Shown here in pieces: positions 1 through 8,495 of a DNA stretch of 64,000 nt. How positions within the stretch are numbered: position 1 is the stretch's first letter; each line of letters starts with the position of its first letter. A program made the translations under genes and the position numbers. The DNA comes from Alistipes sp. UBA936 (GTDB lineage Bacteria > Bacteroidota > Bacteroidia > Bacteroidales > Rikenellaceae). The stretch covers positions 73,221-137,220 of the forward strand of contig DBDI01000030.1 in NCBI GenBank assembly GCA_002293505.1. Reading direction: 5' to 3'. The notes beneath the pieces are model-generated. The model saw only the letters and a list, made by a program, of their open reading frames with translations. It was not told the origin of the DNA and searched no databases.

Positions 1-2
1 TG

Positions 3-365
3 CCCAAACGCTCGACCGCTTTCGTGTTGTCCGACTTTCTGTTTCCCGCGGCGGACGAGGCTCCGTTGAGGGACGCGCTCAAGATCGCTTCCGGTAAGCA
101 CGACCTTGTTGCGGTTCGCGTCGAGGATCGGCGCGAGGGCGAGTTGCCCGACGTTGGCCCGATCGAGGTGAGCGACGCCGAGACCGACCGCCGGATGTGG
201 ATCGACACCTCTTCGCGCCGCGTTCGCGAGGATTACTCCGCCGCCCACGCCGCCCGCACCGAAGCGATAGGCGCGATGCTGAAACACTATAAGGTCGACA
301 CGGCGGTCGTGCACACCGGCGAGGACTATGTGCGCGAACTTGTGAAACTTTTCAAGAAACGATGA
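3..365 (+). CDS. DUF58 domain protein, C-terminal fragment
   Basis: Only the last 120 or so codons are present; the frame is open to the window edge, so the true start lies upstream. The fragment opens with KRSTAFVLSDFL, which matches the beta strand near the end of the vWA-like fold of DUF58 proteins, and closes with a basic helix (VRELVKLFKKR) typical of the family C-terminus. In Bacteroidota these genes normally follow a MoxR AAA+ ATPase at the head of Bat (Bacteroides aerotolerance) clusters and probably work with it in envelope stress tolerance. The stop overlaps the next start as ATGA, so it is co-translated with the two genes that follow. Family assignment is good; function is inferred from context. 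Confidence 0.75.
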   Translation, partial: PKRSTAFVLSDFLFPAADEAPLRDALKIASGKHDLVAVRVEDRREGELPDVGPIEVSDAETDRRMWIDTSSRRVREDYSAAHAARTEAIGAMLKHYKVDTAVVHTGEDYVRELVKLFKKR

Positions 366-1363
366 AGCGTTTTCTCGTCATATTCCTTGCGTTGAACGCT
401 TTGTTCTTCACCACGGCGGCTCAAACGCCTCGAACGGCCCAAACGCCCCAGGCGCCCCCGATGGTGACGGCGTCGTTCGACCGCGACAGCGTGATGATCG
501 GCGACCAGTTCACCCTCGAGGTGCGGGTCGAGCGGGATCAGATGCAGGTGGTGGACTTCCCGGTGATCAAGGCCGCCGAGGGAACGGAAGGGGCCGAGGA
601 AGAGGTGGCGGAACTGATGGAGAACGTCGAGGTGTTGAGCGAGACCCCGCCCGAGCTCGTGGAGATGGATGGTCGCCGCCAGACAATCGTCAAGCGCTAC
701 CTGCTCACGGCGTGGCGCGAGGGGAATTATAATATGGGCCGCTTCCCGGCTCTGTACGCGGACAAGAATGTGGTCGACACTCTGCTGAGCGCCGACTCTC
801 TGCGGATCGTGGTCGGGACGTTCGAAATCGACCTGGCGACCGACAAACCCTACGGCGTGAAGCGCATCCCGTTGAAGTTCGGCGAGATCGCTGGTTGGTT
901 GGCTCTGGGGCTGTTGGGCGCGGCGGTGCTGGCGGTCGTCGTGTGGCTGCTTATCAAGTACCGCCGAAAGATCCCGCTGTTGAGGGGCGCCGCGCCCAAG
1001 GAGCCGCCCCACGTGGAGGCCATCCGCCGACTGGAGGAGCTGCGAAACCAGAAGCTGCCCCAGAACGGTCGCCACAAGCAATACTACAGCACACTGGTCG
1101 ACATCCTGCGCGAATATCTGGAGGCGCGACTGGGCATCGAGGCGATGGAGATGACCTCGGCCGAGATACTCGATGCGATGGACGCCCCGCGCCGCGAAGG
1201 AGTGGTGGACGAGAAACGCTACGCCGATCTGAGCGCGATACTGCACACGGCCGACCTTGTGAAATTCGCCAAACTGACGCCCGAGGTGGGTGCGGCAGAG
1301 GGCGCGTGGAGCGATGCGTACTACTTCGTGGAGGAGACAAAACAAACCGAGCCGGAGGAATGA
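362..1363 (+). CDS. Bat-cluster single-span membrane protein (BatD/DUF4381-like)
   Basis: 333 residues. An N-terminal signal peptide (to about residue 20) is followed by an extracytoplasmic beta-rich domain resembling the repeat unit of BatD proteins. One membrane segment at about residues 178-198 (GWLALGLLGAAVLAVVVWLL) follows, then a basic cytoplasmic region and a helical C-terminal domain with YYSTLVDILREYLEARLGIEA, the pattern of DUF4381-type proteins coded between DUF58 and batA. Its place between a DUF58 gene and a batC-like TPR gene, with ATGA overlaps on both sides, supports a role in the same Bat-type membrane complex. The precise function is unknown. Confidence 0.6.
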   Translation: MKRFLVIFLALNALFFTTAAQTPRTAQTPQAPPMVTASFDRDSVMIGDQFTLEVRVERDQMQVVDFPVIKAAEGTEGAEEEVAELMENVEVLSETPPELVEMDGRRQTIVKRYLLTAWREGNYNMGRFPALYADKNVVDTLLSADSLRIVVGTFEIDLATDKPYGVKRIPLKFGEIAGWLALGLLGAAVLAVVVWLLIKYRRKIPLLRGAAPKEPPHVEAIRRLEELRNQKLPQNGRHKQYYSTLVDILREYLEARLGIEAMEMTSAEILDAMDAPRREGVVDEKRYADLSAILHTADLVKFAKLTPEVGAAEGAWSDAYYFVEETKQTEPEE

Positions 1364-2001
1364 AACACCTGTTATATATAGTGGCATTTTTGGTTGTGGC
1401 CGGATGGGCCGGGCCCGCCGCCGCGCAAAAGTACCCCGAACGTCGGATGGCGCGCGAGGGCAATCGACTGTTCGAAAAGAACGATGCTCCGGGGGCGGGG
1501 GAGAAGTATGCGGCGGCGCTGGAGATTGACACCGAGTTTGGCGAGGCGCGCTTCAACCTCGGCAACGTGATGCTGGCGGGCGAGCAACTCGACGAAGCGA
1601 TCGAACTCTACAAGCAGGTGCTACGCGCGACCCCCGACGACCAGGAAGCGAAGTACAACCTGGCCTATGCCCAAAAGCTCAAGCAGGAGCAAGAACAGGA
1701 CGAGCAGGATGGCGGGGGCGACCAAGATCAGCCGCAAGGTGGGCAAGGCGACCAACCACAGGACGACCAAGGCAACGAGCCCGAGGACAACCCCAACCAA
1801 AACCCCAATCAACCCGACGACACCCCCGGCAATCAGCCGCCCCCGCAGTCTCAGTCTGGCGGGCAACCCCGACAGCCGCAGCTTACCGAGCAGGAGGCCG
1901 ACCGGATGCTGGAGGCGATGCAGGCCGAAGAGGACAGGACACGCGAAAAGATGGAAGACAACAAGGTACCTTCCATCGGTCGCAGTGGAAAAAACTGGTA
2001 A
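1360..2001 (+). CDS. batC: BatC-like TPR protein
   Basis: 213 residues. The start at 1360 (MKHLLYIVAFLVVAG) gives a clean signal peptide ending near AAAQ and overlaps the previous stop as ATGA; the longer open frame to the left is only a shadow. After the signal peptide come TPR motifs (EGNRLFEKNDAPGAGEKYAAAL; EARFNLGNVMLAGEQLDEAI; EAKYNLAYAQKL), then a long Gln/Asp/Pro/Gly-rich spacer, then a short conserved tail ending in GKNW. Signal peptide, TPR, acidic low-complexity spacer and a terminal -xNW/-xDW are the layout of Bacteroides BatC. In known clusters BatC follows the von Willebrand proteins BatA and BatB; both are missing here. Confidence 0.75.
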   Translation: MKHLLYIVAFLVVAGWAGPAAAQKYPERRMAREGNRLFEKNDAPGAGEKYAAALEIDTEFGEARFNLGNVMLAGEQLDEAIELYKQVLRATPDDQEAKYNLAYAQKLKQEQEQDEQDGGGDQDQPQGGQGDQPQDDQGNEPEDNPNQNPNQPDDTPGNQPPPQSQSGGQPRQPQLTEQEADRMLEAMQAEEDRTREKMEDNKVPSIGRSGKNW

Positions 2002-2004
2002 AGG

Positions 2005-2322
2005 TTACAGCCTGTCGAACTCGGAGTCCAGCGCTTCTTGCTCGAAGAACTCGGGTTTGTGTTGTTTGACGTAGGCCACAACGTCTTCGAATCCGTCGGC
2101 GAACTTTGCGAAGTCCTCCTTGTAGAGGAATATCTTGTTCTTTTCGAAGGTCGGAGCACCGTCCCTGTCGCCTCGTTTGCGCGATTCGGTCAGGGTCAGG
2201 TAGTAGTCGCCGCCACGGGTCGATTTCACGTCGAAGAAGTAGGTGCGCTTTCCGGCCCTTACCACTTTTGAATACACATCCTCGCCACCTTCGTCGCCGG
2301 CGCGGTAAAAATCATCTCTCAT
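2005..2322 (-). CDS. PUR family DNA/RNA-binding protein (DUF3276)
   Basis: 105 residues from ATG at 2322. The core VYSKVVRAGKRTYFFDVKST ... DYYLTLTESRKR ... FEKNKIFLYKEDFAKFADGF is the single PUR-type whirly fold typical of Bacteroidota DUF3276 proteins, which bind single-stranded nucleic acid and are thought to be regulators. An upstream TTG at 2358 is in frame but lies inside the -7 promoter box, while the ATG at 2322 is preceded by a purine-rich AAGAAAGAG, so the ATG is preferred. The gene ends 3 bp from the stop of the convergent batC-like gene with no terminator between. Monocistronic. Confidence 0.85.
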   Translation of the reverse strand: MRDDFYRAGDEGGEDVYSKVVRAGKRTYFFDVKSTRGGDYYLTLTESRKRGDRDGAPTFEKNKIFLYKEDFAKFADGFEDVVAYVKQHKPEFFEQEALDSEFDRL

Positions 2323-2355
2323 CTCTTTCTTTAGGTCAATTAAGGAAACCGCCGA

Positions 2356-2387
2356 CAAAGGTACACATTAAGTTTGGGTTAAGCAAA
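2356..2387 (-). promoter_or_regulatory. sigma-ABfr-type promoter of the DUF3276 gene
   Basis: On the minus strand TACCTTTG (2356-2363) fits the Bacteroidota -7 consensus TAnnTTTG exactly. A TTTG at 2384-2387 lies 20 bp upstream, fitting the -33 element. The -33 element sits inside the last codons of the dipeptidyl-peptidase gene, so this promoter is embedded in the 3' end of the upstream operon. It implies a leader of about 30 nt before the ATG at 2322. Confidence 0.75.
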
Positions 2388-4100
2388 TCTGTGGGCCGAA
2401 ATCCTCATCTCGTCGAGCAGCCAGTCGGCGCCGCCCACTTTTTCGATCACGAACAACACGTAGCGTATGTCGACCGAGATGTTTCGACAGAACTCCGGGT
2501 CGAACTCCACGTCGCTCATCGTGCTGAGCCACGTCCGGTCGAAGTTCAGGCCTATCAGCTCGCCGCGGCCGTTGAGCACCGGCGAGCCCGAGTTGCCGCC
2601 CGAGGTGTGGTTCGAGGCGAGGAAACAGACCGGCACCGTGGGCTCGCCGTTCGCACCCGCGATCGCCCAGCGGCCGTAGTCCTTTGTCGCGTATAGCTCC
2701 CGCAGTCGGGTCGGTATGTCGTAGTCGTAGATCGCGGGGTTGTCCTTGGCCATCACTCCGTCCAGATCGGTGAACGGGGTATGCCGCATCCCATCCTCGT
2801 CGTAGCCCTCGACCGTGCCGTAGGAGATGCGCAGCGTGAGGTTGGCATCGGGATAGAACCGCCTCTCGGGGTCGAATTCCCGCAGCGCTTTCATATAAGG
2901 AGTGTACCAGCGCACCACATCTCCAACAGAGGCGAACGTGCCCGGAAAGCGGGTGACGCCCTTGGTTTCGTTTTGCAGCTCGCCCCAGAAAAGCCGATCC
3001 ACATTGCGCGAGTAGGCCGCCGAGAGGCTGTCCAACAGGTGCTTGTACTCGGGTCGGGTGGAGGCCCAGTGGCGGAAACGTTCTTCGTAGATCTGCTTGT
3101 GGGCGATGGTGCCGCGACGCTCCAGCCCCCAACTTTCGCCCTGCCACTTCTTCCAGCCATTGGCGATGGAGGCCTGCAACGAGGCGAGCTGGATGCGTTG
3201 TGCGGGGCTGCTTTCGATCTGGGCGCGGATGCCATCCAGACGGCCCGTGCGGATGTGGATCTTCATTGGGTTGGAGCGTTCGGTGATGTAGCGCACCTCG
3301 TCGCTGATGACATACTGGCGCGTGGTGCCCGGGAAGCCGTAGACCAACGTGAAGTCGCCCTCCTTCAGCCCGCCGGTCGAGACGGTGAAGAATCTCTTGG
3401 GGCGGTAGGGCAGGTTTCGGGGGGAGTAGTCGGCGGGTCGGTTGCTTCCGTCGGTGGCGGCGTAGATGCGGAACACGGAGAAGTCGCCCGTGTGGCGCGG
3501 CCACATCCAGTTGTCGGTGTCGCCGCCGAACTTGCCTATGGAGCTGGGGGGCGCAGCAACGAGCCGCACGTCGGTGAACACCTCATAGACCCACAACCAG
3601 TGTTCGTTGCCATAGTACAGGGGTTTGATGTCGGCTTTGTAGCGGCCGTTCTCGGTGGCGCGTTCGAGCACGATCTGGCGGTGACCGGCCAGGACGGCCT
3701 CGGTGACATTCTCCATCCGCACGAGGATCCGTACTTCGAGTTTCGGGTTAGGCAGCTCTTCGGCCTGGGACGCGGCCCAGAAACCGTTACGCAGGTAGTC
3801 GTGCTCGACGGAGCTGTGGTCGGCAATGGCGTCGTAGCCGCAGTGGTGGTTGGTCAGCAGCAGTCCCTGATCGGAGACTATGGCGCCGGTGCAACCCCCG
3901 TCGAACAACACAACCGCGTCGCTCAGCGAAGGTTTCGACTCGTTATACAAGGCGTCGGCCGAGAGGCGGAAACCCTTGGCTCGCATCTGGCGAACCTGGC
4001 CCTCGATCTGCGAGGGAAGCCACAAACCCTCGTCGGCCCAAGCGGCGGGCGAGGCGAGGAGGGTGAAAAGAATAGTCGTCGCGAAAAGTATTTTCTTCAT
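2379..4100 (-). CDS. S46 family dipeptidyl-peptidase, DPP11-like
   Basis: 573 residues with a signal peptide (MKKILFATTILFTLLASPAAWA); periplasmic serine exopeptidase releasing dipeptides. The S46 triad is present: His85 in TNHHCG, Asp206 in HTGDFSVF, and Ser in GGNSGSP. The residue 18 positions after that Ser is Arg (IGLNFDR), matching Arg673 of DPP11, which selects Asp/Glu at P1; DPP7 has Gly there. The C-terminus (ISVDIRYVLFVIEK ... LLDEM) is family-typical. Characterised S46 enzymes are about 700-720 residues; this one is about 140 shorter, mostly in the helical cap after RNVDRLFWGE and partly between His and Asp. The start at 4100 overlaps the maf stop. Last gene of a seven-gene operon. 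Confidence 0.85.
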   Translation of the reverse strand: MKKILFATTILFTLLASPAAWADEGLWLPSQIEGQVRQMRAKGFRLSADALYNESKPSLSDAVVLFDGGCTGAIVSDQGLLLTNHHCGYDAIADHSSVEHDYLRNGFWAASQAEELPNPKLEVRILVRMENVTEAVLAGHRQIVLERATENGRYKADIKPLYYGNEHWLWVYEVFTDVRLVAAPPSSIGKFGGDTDNWMWPRHTGDFSVFRIYAATDGSNRPADYSPRNLPYRPKRFFTVSTGGLKEGDFTLVYGFPGTTRQYVISDEVRYITERSNPMKIHIRTGRLDGIRAQIESSPAQRIQLASLQASIANGWKKWQGESWGLERRGTIAHKQIYEERFRHWASTRPEYKHLLDSLSAAYSRNVDRLFWGELQNETKGVTRFPGTFASVGDVVRWYTPYMKALREFDPERRFYPDANLTLRISYGTVEGYDEDGMRHTPFTDLDGVMAKDNPAIYDYDIPTRLRELYATKDYGRWAIAGANGEPTVPVCFLASNHTSGGNSGSPVLNGRGELIGLNFDRTWLSTMSDVEFDPEFCRNISVDIRYVLFVIEKVGGADWLLDEMRISAHRFA

Positions 4101-4660
4101 AATTGCAGGATTTTTGTGTAGATCATCTGGACGGGCAACCCCATCACGTTGTGGAACGAACCCTCGATGCGGCTCACGCCAACCAGTCCGATCCACTCCT
4201 GAATGCCGTACGCGCCCGCCTTGTCCAACGGGCGGAAGGTGTCCACGTAGTAGTCTATTTCGGTGGGAGAGAGGGGGCGGAAAGTCACGTCGGTGGTGGC
4301 GGCGAAAGTTGTCTTGTGGCTCGCAGTGCGGAGCGTCACGCCGGTGATCACCCTATGGGTGCGGCCCGAAAGTCGTCGGAGCATTTCTCGTGCCTCACCA
4401 AGGTCGCGAGGCTTGCCGAGGATCGTGCCCTCCAGAACAACGGTCGTGTCGGCGGTCAGGATAACCTCGTCGGGCCCGGGAACGAGAGGGCAGGCATCGG
4501 ACTTCAACTCGGCGAGGTATTCGGCAACAGTCTCGGCGCGCATTCCCGGAGGAGGGGTTTCGTCGACCTCGAAAGGCGGCGCGAGCGAAAACGCCAGTCC
4601 GGCATCGGCAAGCAACTGGTGTCGGCGAGGAGAAGCGGAAGCGAGAACGATGTGCTTCAT
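4097..4660 (-). CDS. maf: Maf-family nucleoside triphosphate pyrophosphatase
   Basis: 187 residues, normal length. It starts MKHIVLASASPRRHQLL, the hallmark Maf loop (SxSPRR) that binds triphosphate. ADTTVVLEGTILGKP and SGRTHRVITGV are the next two conserved blocks, and LDKAGAYGIQEW closes the active site. The family hydrolyses dTTP, UTP and modified pyrimidine nucleotides to monophosphates (house-cleaning and septum-related roles). ATGA overlaps on both sides place it firmly between the FAH-family gene and the peptidase gene. Confidence 0.92.
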   Translation of the reverse strand: MKHIVLASASPRRHQLLADAGLAFSLAPPFEVDETPPPGMRAETVAEYLAELKSDACPLVPGPDEVILTADTTVVLEGTILGKPRDLGEAREMLRRLSGRTHRVITGVTLRTASHKTTFAATTDVTFRPLSPTEIDYYVDTFRPLDKAGAYGIQEWIGLVGVSRIEGSFHNVMGLPVQMIYTKILQL

Positions 4661-5298
4661 CGGATCGAAAAGTTTAACAGTTCGCGCCCTTCGAGGGAGG
4701 CGGTGAGCCGCTGGCCGGAAGACACGGGCCCGACGCCGACGGGGGTGCCGGTGAAGAGCAGGTCGCCCATCTTCAGGGTGATGAACCTCGACACGTGGGA
4801 GATGATCCGGTCGACCGAAAAAAGCATCTCCGCCGTGTGGCCTTTTTGTCGGACGGCACCGTCGAGCGTCATCTCGAAGCGAAGATTTTGGACGTCGCCA
4901 CCGAGCTCGGCCAGGGGGATGAACTCGGGCGATAGGGCGGCCGAACGGTCGAAACCTTTACAAGCCTCCCAAGGCAGACCGTGGGCGATCGCCTCGGCCT
5001 GGAGGTCGCGAGCAGTGAAGTCGATACCGAGGCCGACCTCGGTGTAGTAACGATGGGCGAACTTCGGCGCGATCGAACGCCCGACGCGGCAGACACGAAC
5101 AACCAGTTCACACTCGTAATCAATTCGCCGCGAAAAGTCGGGAATATAGAAGGGGTCGTTGTTACGCAACAGGGCCGTGTCGGGCTTCAAAAAGAAAGTT
5201 GGCTGGAATGCCGAGGAAAATATTTCGCCGTGGCCGTTGCCACCGGCGAGTTCGGCGGCGTGCGCCTGGTAGTTGCGAGCTATGCAGATGATTTTCAT
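4657..5298 (-). CDS. Fumarylacetoacetate hydrolase family protein
   Basis: 213 residues, the compact single-domain type (like FAHD1/YcgM). It starts MKIICIARNYQAHAAE, the usual CxGxNYxxH-type opening. Metal-binding acidic residues appear in IDYECELVVRV (E-x-E) and in the GLGIDFTARDLQ segment; FTGTPVGVG is the conserved C-terminal glycine loop. Relatives act as acylpyruvase or oxaloacetate decarboxylase in the cytoplasm; the substrate here cannot be told from sequence. Translationally coupled to trmD upstream and maf downstream by ATGA overlaps. Confidence 0.85.
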   Translation of the reverse strand: MKIICIARNYQAHAAELAGGNGHGEIFSSAFQPTFFLKPDTALLRNNDPFYIPDFSRRIDYECELVVRVCRVGRSIAPKFAHRYYTEVGLGIDFTARDLQAEAIAHGLPWEACKGFDRSAALSPEFIPLAELGGDVQNLRFEMTLDGAVRQKGHTAEMLFSVDRIISHVSRFITLKMGDLLFTGTPVGVGPVSSGQRLTASLEGRELLNFSIR

Positions 5299-5972
5299 TT
5301 GTCGAGCAGATCGGGCCGCAAGCGGGCGGTGCGTTCGAGGGCCTGTTCCTGCTGCCAGTCGCGGATCAGGACAGGGTTACCGCCGAGCAAAACCTCGGGA
5401 ACGCCAAGGCCGCGCCACTCCGCAGGCCGGGTGTAGATCGGAGGAGCGAGAAGGTCGTCCTGGAAACTGTCGGTCAGGGCCGAAGCCTCGTCGCCGATAG
5501 CCCCGGGAAGAAGCCGGACAACGCTGTCCACGATAACCGCAGCAGCCAACTCGCCGCCGGTGAGGACGTAGTCGCCGATGGAAATTTCACGAGTGATATA
5601 GGTGTCGCGGATACGCTGGTCGAGACCCTTGTAGTGGCCGCAAAGAATGATGATGTTACCGAGCAGGGAGAGGCGGTTGGCCTCGTGCTGGTCGTGGCGG
5701 ACACCGTCGGGAGAAGTGTAGATCACCTCGTCGTACGTGCGCGCGGCAAGGAGCGAGTCGAGTGCGCGGGCGACGGGCTCGGGCATCAACACCATACCGG
5801 GTTCGCCCCCGAAAGGGTAGTCGTCCACGCGGCGGTGGCGGTCGGTGGCGAAGTCGCGAATGTTGTGAACCACAATCTCGACCAAGCCCGCTTTCTGGGC
5901 GCGAGCAAGGATCGACTCGCCAAGAGGCGAAGTCAACAGTTCGGGAACGACGCTAAGGATGTCAATTCTCAT
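5295..5972 (-). CDS. trmD: tRNA (guanine-37-N1)-methyltransferase TrmD
   Basis: 225 residues. It uses SAM to make m1G37 in tRNAs reading CNN and GGN codons, preventing +1 frameshifting. SPOUT knot signatures are all present: MRIDILSVVPE at the start, DDYPFGGEPGMVLMPEP, LCGHYKGLDQRI, and EISIGDYVLTGGELAA with the catalytic Asp. The usual linkage to rpsP-rimM-rplS is absent; here trmD is inside a mixed metabolic operon. Its first 11 bases overlap the end of the FkbM-family gene. Confidence 0.95.
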   Translation of the reverse strand: MRIDILSVVPELLTSPLGESILARAQKAGLVEIVVHNIRDFATDRHRRVDDYPFGGEPGMVLMPEPVARALDSLLAARTYDEVIYTSPDGVRHDQHEANRLSLLGNIIILCGHYKGLDQRIRDTYITREISIGDYVLTGGELAAAVIVDSVVRLLPGAIGDEASALTDSFQDDLLAPPIYTRPAEWRGLGVPEVLLGGNPVLIRDWQQEQALERTARLRPDLLDK

Positions 5973-6720
5973 CGTGGCGGTGACCGGGGATAAAAATTAT
6001 GTCTTTCTCGGGGCCGCGCATAACGGAGACCCGGCGACCGTTCTGAAGAACGTAACCCGCGTAACCCCAAGAACGGAACCGTTCGATCATCTCGCGGCGG
6101 GCGGGGCCGGAGGTTTCGAGCATAACGATGGGAAGGTGGCGCTGGATCACGGGAGCGAGGTCCTCGATCACAATGCGCTCGTAACCCTCCACGTCGCACT
6201 TAACGAAGTCGAGCCGAGGCAGCCGCCCGAACAGCTCGCTACCGCGCCGCATCTGAGCCTCGAACTCCATATCACCCTCGTCGGTTTCGGCATCGTCCAC
6301 TATGTAATTACGACCAGTACCGAGGTAACCAGCCATACGGGCAGAGTCGTTACGCAACAACACGGGGCGGTTCTCGGCACCGAGAGCGAAGGGAACGATC
6401 TCGACGTTGGGACAGCGGCGAAGGTTGTGGCGCAAGACGCGAAGCACGGGAGGAACAGGCTCGATGGCGAAGACCTTACCGGAAGGCCCGGCCAAGCGAG
6501 AAAGGGTACGGGAAAAGTAACCGAGGTTAGCCCCGATGTCGAGGCAAACGTCGCCCGGGCGGACGAGCCGGGCAAGGTAACGAGGGTATTCGTAAGCGGC
6601 AGAGCGGCGACCGAGGCCGAGGCGGAGGCCGATGAAGAAAATACGGCTCACCGCACGAAGATATTTTTCAAGCGGCAGGTGGCGGTAGAGAAATCTCTTT
6701 ATGGCGTGGGCTGCGCTCAT
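5962..6720 (-). CDS. FkbM family methyltransferase
   Basis: 252 residues from ATG at 6720 (MSAAHAIKRFLYRHLP); the open frame extends further upstream but that part is a shadow of the MBL gene. A class I SAM-binding site is visible at VCLDIGANLGYFSRTL, the acidic ribose-binding strand at VFAIEPVPPV, and the FkbM-typical LDFVKCDVEGYERIVIED block. FkbM enzymes O-methylate sugars or other small molecules; the acceptor is not predictable. The start overlaps the MBL stop as ATGA, and the 3' end runs 11 bp into trmD. Confidence 0.85.
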   Translation of the reverse strand: MSAAHAIKRFLYRHLPLEKYLRAVSRIFFIGLRLGLGRRSAAYEYPRYLARLVRPGDVCLDIGANLGYFSRTLSRLAGPSGKVFAIEPVPPVLRVLRHNLRRCPNVEIVPFALGAENRPVLLRNDSARMAGYLGTGRNYIVDDAETDEGDMEFEAQMRRGSELFGRLPRLDFVKCDVEGYERIVIEDLAPVIQRHLPIVMLETSGPARREMIERFRSWGYAGYVLQNGRRVSVMRGPEKDIIFIPGHRHDEN

Positions 6721-7400
6721 TGCTGGTCGAGAACCTCGGTGATGAAAGGGTTGTTGGCAGCCTCGTGGCCGATGGTGGTGTCGCGGCCGTGGCCGGGAAA
6801 AACCTGAACGTCGCCCCCGAGAGGAAGGATCTGCTCGATGATGGAGCGCATTATCCAACTGTAATCCCCGCCGGGAAGGTCGGTACGCCCGATGGTGTCG
6901 GCAAAAAGAGTGTCGCCGGTGAAGAGCACGCGCGAGACAGGCTCGAACAAGCAAACGTGGCCGGGGGTGTGCCCGGGAGTGGGAATGATCTGAAGGGTGA
7001 TGCCGCCGAACGAAATAGAGTCGCGGTCGGCAAGGTCGATGTCGATCGGAGGAAGCTCCGCAACCTGCATACCGAACAGTCCGGCGCTCGTGGCGGCGTT
7101 CTCCAACAAGAAAGCGTCGGCGGACGAGGCAGCGAACGGAATGTCGTAAGTCTGTTTCAAGTGCCCCACCCCCATAGCGTGGTCGAAGTGACCGTGGGTG
7201 TTGACAGCAACGACGGGGCGCAAACCATTCTCGGCGAAGAAGGCATCCAGGATCCGGTTCTCGGCCGGAGAGGAGTTACCGGCGTCGATCACCGCAGCCT
7301 CGTGGAGCGTGCCAGCCGGGCCCGGAGTGTCGGTCTCGTCCCAGACAACGTAAGTGTTCTCGGCGATGGGGTTGAATGTGAATCTGGCTATCTTCATCAT
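6717..7400 (-). CDS. MBL-fold metallohydrolase (glyoxalase II-like)
   Basis: 227 residues from ATG at 7400 (the ATGATGA junction with the upstream stop favours this first ATG). The zinc ligands of the glyoxalase-II-like metallo-beta-lactamase fold are present: NTHGHFDHAMG (HxHxDH), TPGHTPGH, FTGDTLF and FPGHGRDT. Small cytosolic proteins of this type hydrolyse thioesters or related substrates; exact substrate unknown. It is flanked by ATGA overlaps, consistent with co-translation in the oxidoreductase-led operon. Confidence 0.87.
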   Translation of the reverse strand: MMKIARFTFNPIAENTYVVWDETDTPGPAGTLHEAAVIDAGNSSPAENRILDAFFAENGLRPVVAVNTHGHFDHAMGVGHLKQTYDIPFAASSADAFLLENAATSAGLFGMQVAELPPIDIDLADRDSISFGGITLQIIPTPGHTPGHVCLFEPVSRVLFTGDTLFADTIGRTDLPGGDYSWIMRSIIEQILPLGGDVQVFPGHGRDTTIGHEAANNPFITEVLDQQ

Positions 7401-8488
7401 CGGGTGTCGGTTTCGTCTATGATCTTCCAAACAGGAAGGCTGTAACCCTCGGTCAAGGTGCGGCGGTGGGCGACGATCTCGTCCATAGTCTCGGGAGAAC
7501 CGATGCAGGGAGAACCGTTGGCCGCAGCGTCTTCCAACATACGCCAAGACATCTCGGAAGCGACCACGCTGTCGCGAACACCGGGAAAGCCAAGGTTGTG
7601 GCCGGCGAGGATCGAGCGGCCGAAAGTGTCCACAAGAACGTCGATCTTTTTGTCGCCGAAGGGGCGGGTGATGGTCTCGGTGAGGGAGGTGCCGCGAAGC
7701 TCGACGGTGGCGGTGCGGAAGTCGTGGGTCATACGGGCGATGCCCTTGGTGCCGACGAAGTCGAAGTAACAGTTGTGAGTTTGCTTCTCGGCGAGGTGGC
7801 CGTAGACGAAACCCTGGGTGATGTCGAAAACAACGCCGTTCTTGAAAGTCCCGTGGGCCTGCAACCACCAAGGCTCAGAGTGGCTCCACATACGGAGCCC
7901 CTGGGAGTGGAACGAATCGTACTCGCTGTCGGCATACCAACGGGCGACGTCGACGTAGTGCATACCGCAATCGTGGAAAGGAGGTCCCTCGGGATCGTGA
8001 CCCTCGGCAGGCATATGCCCGGGAGTCATATGGCAGATACGGATGATGGCAAGCTCGCCCATCTGGCCGCTACGGATGAAGTCGCGCATCGTGTGGTGGT
8101 ACCACGCCGAGCGGTTGAACATATTGACGGCAACCATACGGTCGGAAGCCTCGACCAGCCGGACGACCTCCCACTCCTCGGCAACGGAATCGGCAACGGG
8201 TTTCTCGGCCAGAATGTGTTTACCGGCGGCGAGTGCCTTACGGATCTGCCCGGGGCGAGAGTCGGCAAGTGCGAAAAGACCAACGGCGTCGATGGCAGGG
8301 TCGGAAAAAATGTCGTCCTCATTATTGGACACGATAGCCTCGGGTACCATCTCGGAAGCGATGCGGCGAGCCTCGGCGCTGGGGTCGCAAATACGAGTCA
8401 CACGCCAAAGAGGCGAGCGAACAAGCTCCGTGCAGAACTTCTGACCCATACGCCCCAGACCGATAATCCCTATGTTGAGTTTATTCAT
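7397..8488 (-). CDS. Gfo/Idh/MocA family oxidoreductase
   Basis: 363 residues. The N-terminal Rossmann fold opens NIGIIGLGRMGQKFCTEL (GxGxxG), and AGKHILAEKPVADS supplies the EKP motif with the catalytic Lys of the family. The C-terminal alpha/beta domain has HDCGMHYVDVARW, carrying the conserved His/Asp. Members oxidise or reduce sugars and cyclitols with NAD(P); the substrate is unknown. It is the first gene of the minus-strand operon running to the DPP11-like gene and begins 7 nt after a TAnnTTTG box. Confidence 0.87.
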   Translation of the reverse strand: MNKLNIGIIGLGRMGQKFCTELVRSPLWRVTRICDPSAEARRIASEMVPEAIVSNNEDDIFSDPAIDAVGLFALADSRPGQIRKALAAGKHILAEKPVADSVAEEWEVVRLVEASDRMVAVNMFNRSAWYHHTMRDFIRSGQMGELAIIRICHMTPGHMPAEGHDPEGPPFHDCGMHYVDVARWYADSEYDSFHSQGLRMWSHSEPWWLQAHGTFKNGVVFDITQGFVYGHLAEKQTHNCYFDFVGTKGIARMTHDFRTATVELRGTSLTETITRPFGDKKIDVLVDTFGRSILAGHNLGFPGVRDSVVASEMSWRMLEDAAANGSPCIGSPETMDEIVAHRRTLTEGYSLPVWKIIDETDTR

Positions 8489-8495
8489 AAGTTCG

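Noticed and set aside
2323..2358. Upstream TTG start for the DUF3276 protein
   Set aside because: The TTG lies inside the -7 promoter box; the ATG at 2322 has a purine-rich sequence before it and gives the usual protein length.
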